Assembly (NCBI GenBank): GCA_016841445.1
Contig: JAENZD010000001.1
Location: 1,178,001-1,242,000, forward strand
Reading direction: 5' to 3'
DNA: 64,000 nt
Origin: Anaerolineaceae bacterium
GTDB lineage: Bacteria; Chloroflexota; Anaerolineae; Anaerolineales; Anaerolineaceae
Position 1 is the stretch's first letter, and every line of letters starts with the position of its first letter. The notes beneath the pieces were generated by a model. The model was not told the DNA's origin and ran no database searches. It saw nothing but the letters and a program-made list of their open reading frames with translations. Positions 44,968 to 54,400 of this stretch are shown piece by piece. Made by a program: the position numbers and the translations under genes.

Positions 44968-46332
44968 TCAAGTAACATCATTCGTTAATCTCAATGGCTC
45001 ATTTAAGTACTCATCCAAATCGTTCATTGCTCTTTCTGCGTATAACTTATATCGCTCCCGTTTGGTATGCCGTTCTGGTCCTTCCAGTTTTGGAAGCAAT
45101 CCAAAAATGGCTTTCATCGGCTGAAAATCCTTCATTGATGAATGTGTAATGTAATGAATGATTGCCCCGGTCATAGTCGTCACAGGTAGAACCATTGGCA
45201 TTTGGCCATGAATAAATCTCGCTGCATTGATGCCGGCTAATAGACCGGAAGCAATATTCCCGGCGTAGCCTTCAATGCCGGCTATCTGACCGGCAATAAA
45301 TAATCCGGGATCCTTTTTAAAAGCGAGTGATTCATCAATTAGATTCGGCGATGCAATAAAAGAATTCCGATGCATCTGCCCGTAGCGCTCAAATTTGGCG
45401 TTTTCAAGCCCCGGGATCATTCTGAAAATCCGCTGCTGTTCTGAAAACAGAAGGTTTGTTTGAAAGCCAACCAGATTATACAAATTCCCCATAAGATTGT
45501 CTTGCCGTAATTGGACAACTGCAAATGGCCAGCGCCCTGTTTTGGGATCCGTCAACCCAACCGGACGCATCGGCCCAAACGCTAATGATTTTTCTCCCTG
45601 CTCCGCAATCACTTCAATAGGTTGGCAGCCTCGAAAATAATGAGCATCGCCAGCATCAACGCCTGAATAAATATCCGTTTCAAACGATTTCAAAGGTATT
45701 TTTTTGGCTTCCAGCAGTGCCTGTCTGAAAGCATAATACCGGGTCTCATCGAATGGGCAATTCAAATAATCTCCTTCTCCCGTTGTCCCGTGGTTGTAGC
45801 GGTTTGCCCGGTAAGCAATATCCATGTTAATTGAATCGGCTTCAATAATTGGGGCGATGGCATCGTAAAAATAAAGATGTCCTTCCCCGGTGTAAGTCCG
45901 AATTGCTTTTGAGAAATCTGGTGAAGTTAGTGGACCGGTAGCGATGATCGCTGGAGGATCTGGTAATCGAACCATTTCTTCACGGATTAACCGTATACGC
46001 GGATGTGAGGTGATCTTCTCTTCAATACATTCTGAAAATTTGTCCCGATCAACAGCTAATGCGCCACCAGCTGGTAAGGAACTTGCATCTGCACAGGATA
46101 TGAGCAGCGAACCAAGTCGGCGAAGTTCATGTTTTAATAGCCCCGAAGCCCGATCGGGCAAATTCGAGCCGAGTGAATTTGAGCAAATCAGTTCACCCAA
46201 TCTATCTGTCCGATGTGCACCAGTCGTTTTCTGGGGACGCATTTCAAAAAGAACAACATCAATTCCCCGTTGTGCTGCCTGCCATGCTGCTTCAGATCCA
46301 GCCAAACCACCACCAACAATCGTTAATGCCAT
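44968..46332 (-). CDS. trmFO: Methylenetetrahydrofolate-tRNA-(uracil-54-C5)-methyltransferase
   Basis: The 454-residue FAD enzyme makes ribothymidine at tRNA position 54 using methylenetetrahydrofolate. It opens with VGGGLAGSEAAWQAA, followed by LGELICSNSLGSN, the AGGALAVDRDKFS region, FRGCQPIEVIAEQG, TLKFGPMRPVGL-like SLAFGPMRPVGL and AGQIAGIEGYAGNIASGL. These are diagnostic. It is divergent from rpoN, with 142 bases between the start codons. The aminotransferase and hflX genes follow on the same strand. Confidence 0.96.
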   Translation of the reverse strand: MALTIVGGGLAGSEAAWQAAQRGIDVVLFEMRPQKTTGAHRTDRLGELICSNSLGSNLPDRASGLLKHELRRLGSLLISCADASSLPAGGALAVDRDKFSECIEEKITSHPRIRLIREEMVRLPDPPAIIATGPLTSPDFSKAIRTYTGEGHLYFYDAIAPIIEADSINMDIAYRANRYNHGTTGEGDYLNCPFDETRYYAFRQALLEAKKIPLKSFETDIYSGVDAGDAHYFRGCQPIEVIAEQGEKSLAFGPMRPVGLTDPKTGRWPFAVVQLRQDNLMGNLYNLVGFQTNLLFSEQQRIFRMIPGLENAKFERYGQMHRNSFIASPNLIDESLAFKKDPGLFIAGQIAGIEGYAGNIASGLLAGINAARFIHGQMPMVLPVTTMTGAIIHYITHSSMKDFQPMKAIFGLLPKLEGPERHTKRERYKLYAERAMNDLDEYLNEPLRLTNDVT

Positions 46333-46411
46333 GGAAATGCCTCATTGAAAATCAAATTTTGATTGATTTTACCACCTGCCCAACCTTTGGGGCATTTATG
46401 ATTCATGAGTC

Positions 46412-46427
46412 TGGCATGCATCTTGCA
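46412..46427 (+). promoter_or_regulatory. Sigma-54 (-24/-12) promoter of rpoN
   Basis: TGGCATGCATCTTGCA matches the sigma-54 consensus, with GG (46413-46414) and GC (46425-46426) exactly ten bases apart. Transcription would start near 46438, and AGGAG with the rpoN ATG follows. It indicates that rpoN is transcribed by its own product. The upstream 80 bases hold a 7-base inverted repeat (AATCAAA/TTTGATT around 46350) of unknown meaning. Confidence 0.85.
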
Positions 46428-46474
46428 ACTATCAGGATATCTGTATATAATAAATAATAACAGGAGCGTAAATC

Positions 46475-47908
46475 ATGAGTCTTCATCGTTATCAAGGCCA
46501 ACATCAAACACAAAGCCCAATGACGTCTGCACACATCGCGCAGACCATGACCCTGCTTTATATGACATCCACTGAACTACTTCAGAAGATTGATTCTGAA
46601 CTCTCAAAAAATCCCGCTTTGGAACTTATTAATGACCGCCGCTGCCCGATGTGCGGACGGAAATTGCCTGCACAAGGTCCATGCCCTGTATGCAGCCAAC
46701 CCAAAACAATGGATCCGGATGAAACAATTGTTTTTATCTCGCCTCGAGATGATTTCTATTCATACAGCGGTCAACATTCATCATCACCGAACGAAATCCC
46801 GGAGGACCCATTTTCTGCGATCAACCTTGATCTTCCCACTTATGTTTTGAGGCAGGTCGCACCTGAACTTGAAAAAGATGAACGGGAAATAGCTGCGATG
46901 ATTCTGACCAACCTTGATGAGGATGGTTTTTTGAATATTGATATCCGTGACATTTGCCGATTCCATCATACATCTCCCTCTAAGGTCGAGACAGTCCTCA
47001 AGAAAATCCAACGTTGCGACCCTTTGGGCGTTGGGTCTCGGGATATTGTAGAAGCATTGCTTGTACAGATTGATTTTCTTTCTGAAACCAATACTATCCC
47101 CGAGTTTATTCGAAGAACGATTTCAGAAGATTTCAACATGCTTTCAAAACGCCAGTATCACGAGTTAGCAAGGAAATTAGGCACGACCACACAAAAGATT
47201 AAGCTCGTAGCCCAATTTATCAGTGAAAATTTGAATCCCTTCCCTGCTCACGCAAGTTGGGGTAATTATCGACAACCTAACGAAAATACACCAGAGGTCT
47301 TCAACCAACCCGATATTCTTATCTCCTTCCTGAACAAAACCCCCGGAAATCCCCTCGTGATAGAAATCATAACCCCTTCACGTGGTACTCTTCGTATTAA
47401 TCCACTTTTCAAAAAAGCATTGAAAGAGCAATCTGGAGAAAACCAAGAGGAATGGAAAAAAGATATCGATAAAGCCTCTTTACTGATCAAATGTATCCAG
47501 CAGCGAAATAACACCATGCGCCAGCTTATGGAAATCCTGGTTGCCAGGCAAAAATCATTTATAATTCATGGGGAGACATACCTGGAACCGATTACTCGGG
47601 TTCAAATTGCTGACGAATTGGACGTCCACGAATCAACGATCTCACGGGCAGTATCAAACAAAACTGTTCAGCTGCCAAACAACAAGATCATTCCGATGGC
47701 CACATTCTTTGATCGGAGTTTAGCAGTCAGAGCGATTATGCGTGAAATCATCCAAAACGAAGATTATCCGATGAATGATACGGATGTCCGGCAGAGTCTT
47801 CAGAAGCATGGCATCACTGTTGCGCGACGAACAGTTGCCAAATATCGGGCGATGGAAGGTATCTTACCTGCCCATCTTCGACGGATCGAGAAATTCGCTA
47901 CGGCATGA
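46475..47908 (+). CDS. rpoN: RNA polymerase sigma-54 factor with a zinc-ribbon-like insert
   Basis: The 477-residue alternative sigma factor has the Gln/Leu-rich activator-interacting region I (about 1-53, ending NPALEL) and the core-binding domain (about 105-330). The helix-turn-helix follows with ADELDVHESTISRAVSNK, and the RpoN box ARRTVAKYR is at 450-458. An unusual part follows region I: C57-x2-C60-x9-C70-x2-C73, a four-cysteine zinc-ribbon-like element where region II is normally a short acidic linker. AGGAG precedes the ATG. It heads an operon with a histidine kinase and an activator and lies behind a sigma-54 promoter, implying positive autoregulation. Confidence 0.96.
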   Translation: MSLHRYQGQHQTQSPMTSAHIAQTMTLLYMTSTELLQKIDSELSKNPALELINDRRCPMCGRKLPAQGPCPVCSQPKTMDPDETIVFISPRDDFYSYSGQHSSSPNEIPEDPFSAINLDLPTYVLRQVAPELEKDEREIAAMILTNLDEDGFLNIDIRDICRFHHTSPSKVETVLKKIQRCDPLGVGSRDIVEALLVQIDFLSETNTIPEFIRRTISEDFNMLSKRQYHELARKLGTTTQKIKLVAQFISENLNPFPAHASWGNYRQPNENTPEVFNQPDILISFLNKTPGNPLVIEIITPSRGTLRINPLFKKALKEQSGENQEEWKKDIDKASLLIKCIQQRNNTMRQLMEILVARQKSFIIHGETYLEPITRVQIADELDVHESTISRAVSNKTVQLPNNKIIPMATFFDRSLAVRAIMREIIQNEDYPMNDTDVRQSLQKHGITVARRTVAKYRAMEGILPAHLRRIEKFATA

Positions 47909-47915
47909 GTAAAAT

Positions 47916-49874
47916 GTGACGCAAAATATACCTGAAATCTTGACAAATTTTGATCTAACAAGGGCAGAAGGGATACAAAGTATCCTCACCCTTATTAATT
48001 TAATCCCTGAACCGGTATTTATTTATGACCGCACTGATGATGCAATCCTCAGTGCAAATAATACATTGTTTCTCATTTCAGCCATGGAAGAGACGGATTT
48101 TATAGGTGAAAACATCCAAAGTCTTTTGGCCGACAAAACCGATACGGACCCAATAACGGGACACGGAAAATCCGGACTGCTGCGTCACAAAAAACTTTCC
48201 CCAATCCCCGTTAATATTCGAATTTTCTCGCTTTCACATGAAAAAGGGTTATTCCTATTTCTATTAAAAACCGAAAATGTCAAACAACCTATCAAACCAT
48301 CAACCTCCAATCAAATTGACTTGCTGGAGAGGCTTACCCCCCTGTTTAAGCAATACAATAGCCAGGAGATAAGTAATCGTCTCACTATGTCGCTTGAAAA
48401 AGCAGCGGATATTTTGGAAATGGAGATTGTTTGTCTCTATCAAATCAGCGGAAATAATTTAAAACTTGTTCAGTATGTGCCCTCCGATCCCGAAATTGGA
48501 TTTTTGCCACCTGACACACTAACCAAACAAGACCTTGAAGAGCTAGAGAAAATTACATTTTGGAAGAGTGACCGGCCTGCTTTTACAGAATTTCAACGGG
48601 GCATAGTAAAGGCTAACTTAGACTATCTTATCAGTGTTCCCTTGGGAACTGAAGATTCAAAGGTTGGCATTTTCCTGGTCGCGGGATTAAACAAACAATA
48701 CTCAAAGACCTCCCATGCCCTGACAGAATTAATAGGGTCATATATTGGCGGTTTGCTTGACAGCCAGATTTCAATTCAGAACCTACAAAACTTAGGGAAA
48801 AAAGTGAGACAGGTTGTGAAAATTCAGAATGAGATCGTCACAAACCTTGAAGAAGGTGTGATGATCTTGACTCCTGATTTAAGAATTGCTGAAATCAATC
48901 CCGCTGCAGAGTCAATTTTGGGATATGCAAATATCGAAGCGCTTAGGCAACCTGCAAGCACCATTTTAATTGGATCAGATTCCCTTGGCGCTGCCTTTAC
49001 ATCAGCCAAACAAGGCATTCCCTCCCTAACGAGTGGTGACTTAACCCTGCACCACAGAAATGGTAATTCTTTTCCAGCCCAGGTGATGATGTCTCCAGTC
49101 ATATCCAGGGATAAATTATTTGCAATCATAATCTTAATCCGGGACATGAGCCATGAACAACAAAGTCAGGCCGCCAAGAAGCAGCTTGAACAACGTGCAA
49201 TTTTAGGCGAAGTCATGGCCATTTTTGCCCACGAAGTCCGTAATCCTATTAATGCCATTATGCTGGCGATCCAGGTTATGGAAGGGAACTTATCACCGGA
49301 CGATGAAAATCTGAAATGGATAGATAACATCCGTGATGATTGTAACAAATTGATGTACTTGATGGAAAGCGTGCTCTCATTTGCTAAACCACTGGAATAC
49401 AAAATGTCAGGTATTGATCTTGATTACTTATTAAGACAGATCCTTGATCGATGGCACCCAAGGCTATTGCGATTAAATATTTCATCTTATTATGAATCTG
49501 AAATTAAAACGCCAATCGTCTATGGGGACTACAGGGCTTTGGAGCAAGTCTTTACCAACCTCATCAGCAATTCAATTAATGCGATGAGCGGAGAAGGCGG
49601 CTCATTGGGTGTTAAAATTTCAAATCCTGAACAAGAGGACGATCAAAAATTCATCCAAGTGACCATAACAGATTCTGGCCATGGAATTCCTGATGAAATA
49701 AAGGCTCATATGTTTGAACCTTTTGTTACCGGCAGAAGCCATGGTACCGGTCTTGGATTAGCGATTACACAGCGTATTATTAATGCTCACAAAGGTAAAA
49801 TAGAAGTAGAAAGTTTTACAGGCGGAACGATCTTCAAGATTTTTATCAACAAAACGAAAGGTCATTCACAATAA
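47916..49874 (+). CDS. Soluble PAS-GAF-PAS histidine kinase (NtrB-like)
   Basis: The 652-residue cytoplasmic sensor kinase has no membrane segment. The order is PAS (about 15-110), GAF (about 130-290), PAS (about 300-415), HisKA with H439 in FAHEVRNP and an HATPase domain (about 535-650) with NLISNSINAM and GTGLGLAI. It uses a GTG start seven bases after the rpoN stop. It overlaps the activator gene by one base, so it should phosphorylate that protein. The input signal is internal and unknown. GAF and PAS domains suggest a small ligand, redox state or metabolite. Confidence 0.93.
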   Translation: MTQNIPEILTNFDLTRAEGIQSILTLINLIPEPVFIYDRTDDAILSANNTLFLISAMEETDFIGENIQSLLADKTDTDPITGHGKSGLLRHKKLSPIPVNIRIFSLSHEKGLFLFLLKTENVKQPIKPSTSNQIDLLERLTPLFKQYNSQEISNRLTMSLEKAADILEMEIVCLYQISGNNLKLVQYVPSDPEIGFLPPDTLTKQDLEELEKITFWKSDRPAFTEFQRGIVKANLDYLISVPLGTEDSKVGIFLVAGLNKQYSKTSHALTELIGSYIGGLLDSQISIQNLQNLGKKVRQVVKIQNEIVTNLEEGVMILTPDLRIAEINPAAESILGYANIEALRQPASTILIGSDSLGAAFTSAKQGIPSLTSGDLTLHHRNGNSFPAQVMMSPVISRDKLFAIIILIRDMSHEQQSQAAKKQLEQRAILGEVMAIFAHEVRNPINAIMLAIQVMEGNLSPDDENLKWIDNIRDDCNKLMYLMESVLSFAKPLEYKMSGIDLDYLLRQILDRWHPRLLRLNISSYYESEIKTPIVYGDYRALEQVFTNLISNSINAMSGEGGSLGVKISNPEQEDDQKFIQVTITDSGHGIPDEIKAHMFEPFVTGRSHGTGLGLAITQRIINAHKGKIEVESFTGGTIFKIFINKTKGHSQ

Positions 49875-51046
49875 TGAGTGCAACGATACTCGTCGTAGAC
49901 GATGCGGATACAGCCCGTGCAGCCATAGCGGATAGTTTGCGAAAGGATGGGAAAGAAGTCCTTGAAGCAGGATCCCTGAAACAAGCTCGTGGTTTTTTGG
50001 AAATGAATCAGGCAGATATTTGTATCCTGGATATTTTATTACCAGATGGGAATGGTCTTTCACTTCTAGATGAAGTTATTCAAATGGGATGGCAGCCAAA
50101 ATTCATCGTTATCACAGCGCATGGACAAATTGACTATGCTGTTGAAGCAATGAAAAAAGGCGCATTGGATTTTATCACCAAACCAATAGACATTAAGATC
50201 CTGAAGAAATCAATCGAAAAAGCAGAAGATCTCATTGCCATGCGTCGGGAGTTAGAATATCTCCGGAATTCGCAATCCACAACTTCAAAATTCGTTATCG
50301 GAAAGCATCCTCGAATGAAGGCATTGATCAACTTAGCTCAACGAGCATCGGATGCTTCCGTTTCCGTGTTGATCACCGGCGAAACGGGTACTGGAAAAGA
50401 GATCGTAGCGAATTTCATTCACCAGGTCGGTCCAAGACAGCAGAAACCATTTATTGATATTAACTGTGCAGCGATTGCCAATACACTTATTGAATCAGAG
50501 CTCTTCGGCTATGAGGCAAATGCATTTACAGGTGCAGCAAGTAAGAGAAAAAACGGTTTGATGGAAGTCGCGGATGGGGGTATTTTATTCCTTGATGAAA
50601 TTTCATCAATGCCCCTGGATATGCAGGCCAAACTTCTTAGAGCGATTGAAGAACACGCATTTCGACGCGTCGGAGGCACAACCCTCATACGGGTGGATGT
50701 GCAAATTATCGCCGCATCAAACCGCGATCTGAAAGAGATGATCCAGAAAGGCGAATTCAGAGAAGATTTATTTTATCGCCTGAAAGTGGTTGATCTGGAT
50801 ATACCGCCTTTACGCGATCGAAAAGAAGATATCCCGGAACTCATTGGACTACTCTTGCGGCAAAGCAATATGTCAATGGGGACTAACATCCAGGATATTT
50901 CCCCACGGGCAATGCAAGCACTAAAAGATTATGATTGGCCAGGTAACATACGTGAGCTGCGCCATGCGCTTGAACGGGCGCTCATTTTTTGTGATGACTC
51001 CGTCATAGATATTCAACACCTGCCTTTAGACATCACTAAGGTATAA
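49874..51046 (+). CDS. Sigma-54-dependent response regulator lacking a DNA-binding domain
   Basis: The 390-residue protein has a receiver domain (1-120, phospho-acceptor D53, K103) and a sigma-54 AAA+ domain (about 140-375). The AAA+ domain has Walker A GETGTGKE (169-176), the sigma-54 contact loop NAFTGA (216-221, with Asn for the usual Gly), Walker B GGILFLDE and WPGNIREL (355-362). The chain ends at residue 390, about 28 residues after that motif, so the C-terminal Fis-type helix-turn-helix of NtrC proteins is missing. It should remodel sigma-54 polymerase from solution without enhancer binding. It is co-transcribed with rpoN and the kinase. Confidence 0.93.
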   Translation: MSATILVVDDADTARAAIADSLRKDGKEVLEAGSLKQARGFLEMNQADICILDILLPDGNGLSLLDEVIQMGWQPKFIVITAHGQIDYAVEAMKKGALDFITKPIDIKILKKSIEKAEDLIAMRRELEYLRNSQSTTSKFVIGKHPRMKALINLAQRASDASVSVLITGETGTGKEIVANFIHQVGPRQQKPFIDINCAAIANTLIESELFGYEANAFTGAASKRKNGLMEVADGGILFLDEISSMPLDMQAKLLRAIEEHAFRRVGGTTLIRVDVQIIAASNRDLKEMIQKGEFREDLFYRLKVVDLDIPPLRDRKEDIPELIGLLLRQSNMSMGTNIQDISPRAMQALKDYDWPGNIRELRHALERALIFCDDSVIDIQHLPLDITKV

Positions 51047-51080
51047 AACTCTGCCCCTTCACATTCTAAAATAAGTGGTT

Positions 51081-51096
51081 TGGCACACATCTTGCT
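51081..51096 (+). promoter_or_regulatory. Sigma-54 (-24/-12) promoter of the TPR/peptidase operon
   Basis: TGGCACACATCTTGCT has GG (51082-51083) and GC (51094-51095) ten bases apart. It is identical to the rpoN promoter at 13 of 16 positions, including the normally variable CATC. A start near 51107 would lie just before AGGAGG and the ATG at 51135. Confidence 0.85.
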
Positions 51097-51134
51097 ACAA
51101 CACCTCCAGAGACAATTTTCAGGAGGTGTTTTTT

Positions 51135-51464
51135 ATGTTCAACTTAAATTTAGATTTTTCAGCAGTAATGGCACTTGTTCTATTTGCGCTGGGATTGATT
51201 GTGCTGATCATCAGCATCATCATATTAACCCGACAAGCGGTAGGACGTGATATAAAGACAATCACCAAGCAGACCACAATTCTAGCCGAAAAAGGAATTA
51301 CTGAAAACATTGCTGGTCTTGTGGGGAATGCGTCATCATTGATCAATGCCCTAAACGACCTGTCCAAATCCAATGCTGGCATTGGTGTTTTTCTAGTATT
51401 CCTGGCGATCGCACTCCTAACGACGGCATATTTCATTGCGAGAAACCTGGGAATTACTTTTTAA
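51135..51464 (+). CDS. Small two-helix membrane protein
   Basis: The 109-residue protein has hydrophobic helices at about 9-32 and 86-106. Between them is a polar helical segment with QTTILAEKGITENIAGLVG and a Leu-rich heptad pattern. I do not recognise the family. The start is ATG 51135, with a perfect AGGAGG upstream; the frame is open earlier but that part covers the sigma-54 promoter. It is the first gene behind that promoter and lies 31 bases before the giant TPR gene. A membrane anchor for the downstream TPR proteins is a possibility that rests on context alone. Confidence 0.8.
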   Translation: MFNLNLDFSAVMALVLFALGLIVLIISIIILTRQAVGRDIKTITKQTTILAEKGITENIAGLVGNASSLINALNDLSKSNAGIGVFLVFLAIALLTTAYFIARNLGITF

Positions 51465-51495
51465 CACTCACCAAACTTAAGAATTGGATGGCATC

Positions 51496-54400
51496 ATGTC
51501 TTCAGAGGCGCTGCTTGGTTTAATTAAACAGAAATTCTCACCAAATGAGAATCGAATCATTGTCCAAAGCCTGTCACAAGACCCGCTTATTTGGCAATTT
51601 ATTCAAAATGAAGCGCTGAGTCTCCCGTATTTTCTTTCAGCTCCTGCAGATCTCGAAAGTTATTCACCCGGTTCAATCGCCAAATGGCATATCGAGCAGA
51701 AAACAGGGATCAGCTTCGAGCTTGAAAAGAACCAGAAGGCTCAACTTCCTCAAAAACTACGCCAGATGGCCGGACAGGCCTTTGAAACCGTTATAAATAC
51801 AGGACTGCCCCCCACTGATCTTTTCACCGCTGGGCTTTTAGCTTTGGCTTTGCGCGAAAGAAGATTAATCAAAGATTCTTGGATTGGAATCGCAGATGAT
51901 ATTTTTTCAAAGGGAGATTTTCGTTCACCAGAGAAACTGTTCCAAACATGGCGTACACCCATTGTGTGTCTGTTCCATTTCTCGAGCGATTTCAATGATT
52001 TAATTGCTGAATTCCTTCCATCAAAATTATCCTGGGTTGAAACAGCAGCAGCGCCTATTTTCATCTCTGCTTACTTATCCAACCCAATGGAAAACAAAGA
52101 CCTTGAAGACAACTTGTTTAATTTGACCCAACGGCTATCGATTGATCTGCAGTTGGAAAGCTTGCATTGGCTTGCTCAGTTTCATCGGTTGAAAATCAGT
52201 CAAGCATTATCAAAACATCTATTACAAACAAGATCAAATATCGAGTACTTCTCCAGGACATTTTCAGAGCTCGAGGCATTTGATACATCCAATCAAAGCA
52301 ATGACCCATTAAATAAAAAAGTCCGATATACGCTGCCTGAAGATACAAACCGGTTGGCCGCCTTTTATCATTACAGTGGAGATAATCAAAAAGCCGCTGA
52401 GACATACCAGCGATCAAGTGATTTGCTTGAGTTCCTTCGCTCACAAATTTTGTTCCAATACAACATCAGCGAGGGCGGCAATTCATCTCCTTACAAATGG
52501 ATGCAAATTCTTAAGTCTGTTCCTAATACCACGCAAAGCAGATACCACTTTATCAGAGAACTCATTGGTAGCAAAAAATTCAGCGAAGCCGAAGAATATC
52601 TTGAAAAAATTAAAGATTCTCCTGAAAAGGAATATCTTTTGTTTTTACGCCAGTCTGTTGATAATGGGGCAAAGGATGCTTCGCCAGATTACAAAGCTTT
52701 ATTGCCTGAAATACATCAAGAGAATGATTTCCTTATTCCCAGCTATTATGTTCATCCGGTCAATATTGATTATCGAGAGTCCCTCTTAAAGTTCGCAAAG
52801 GAAACCGGCAGTGATCAAAATATGGATTGGGTCGCTAAATTACTTGAAAACGCCCTCCCCGATTTGAAAATTGTGGAACTCGCTAGAGATTACTATGAAA
52901 CAAGGAATGAATTTACAAAAGCAACCGAACTGACTGCTTACCTGGAAAGTCTTGAGCCCGAAGAGAAAACCCACAAACAAGACCTCGCAAGATTATATTG
53001 TTCAGCAAATCGCTGGAAAGATGCATTTGTTTCCCTTCAAGAACTGATCAAATCTGAAACTAAGCCTGAAATCAAAGATTTAGAACGATTTGCAGAATCA
53101 GCGATTAAAACAGATCATGCAGATATGGGTATTTCCATTTGCCATAACATTCTCAAACAGGAACCTCATAACTCAAAAGCTTTGATCTTGCTTGGGGAAA
53201 GCTATATGGAAAAAGGGGATTTGGTTAAAGCCATCCAGCACATGGAACAAGTCGTAGAGATGATTCCCGAAGAAGCTGACACATGGTTAACATTGTCTCG
53301 GATTTGGCAGGAAAACGGTCAATCAGATCGTGCTTTTGAAGTGCTGAGCAAAGGTGTTCTGGCCGTACCAAACAGTCCGGAACTACTACGTTCTTTAGGT
53401 AAAGCTCATCTCGAAAGGCGGGCTCCTGCGGATGCACTAACTTACCTCGCCAAAGCCCATGAAATTCAACCAGAAAATACGGATGGCCTGCTCTACTTAA
53501 CCCAAACCCAACATCAGCTTGGACAAAACAAACAAGCACTTCAACTTCTTGAGCCATTTGAATCAAAATATCAGCAAAACCCCCGGATAGCAAAGGTATT
53601 AGGGCTTGTGCTATTAGCGATGGATGATCAAGCAAGCGCAGAGCCGAAATTATTAATTGCAGCTTCTCATTTTCCTGAAGATGTGAAAACTGTTCTCACA
53701 ACCGCTGATCTTATACTCACGCAACAGGAACTTTCTCCTGATGAACCAGATGTGGAAAAACTTGAGAAATTGGAAAATATCCTGAAAAATGCTCTGGATA
53801 TTGATCAGGACAACTTCCAGTATCGCCTTGCTCTCGCAGACATAAAGAGATTGAAAGGAAATAATGATCAAGCTGTCGAGGCATACCGGCAGCTGGCAGA
53901 GGTTTCATCACCAGATATGGATACTAGCCAATGGCACCTGTCATATGGACTTGGAAAATCAGCAACAGCGATGGGTGATCTCGACCTTGGACTAGCAGCG
54001 ATCCAGGATGCCAGCACAAAAAAACCAGGCAACGTTATGGTTCTGCATGCACTGGCTGAGGCTTACCAGGCTAATGAATTTAATGACAAAGCCAAGTTCA
54101 CGGCGAAGTTAACCCTAAAATTAGCGCCGCAAAATATTAATAATGTGCTATGGTATGCCGATTTTATGACGAAGAACAATGAGGTAAACGAAGCATTAAA
54201 AGCGTTGAAAGAAGCGCTTCAAATGAATCCAAACCGTTCAGATCTTCAAATCCGTCTTGCAAGGACATACCTAACCAATGGATCAATCGACGATTCCATT
54301 AAAACCATTAAAGACATCATCCATTACCAAAATTCAAATTCGAAAGATCTTCAAAACGCAGGTTACCTTTGCATCGAACTCAATGAATCAGAATTAGCTT

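Noticed and set aside
46373-46394. TGCCC-N8-GGGCA inverted repeat as an enhancer for the sigma-54 promoter
   Set aside because: It lies only about 20-35 bases from the promoter, no copy with the same symmetry occurs before the second promoter, and the local activator has no DNA-binding domain.
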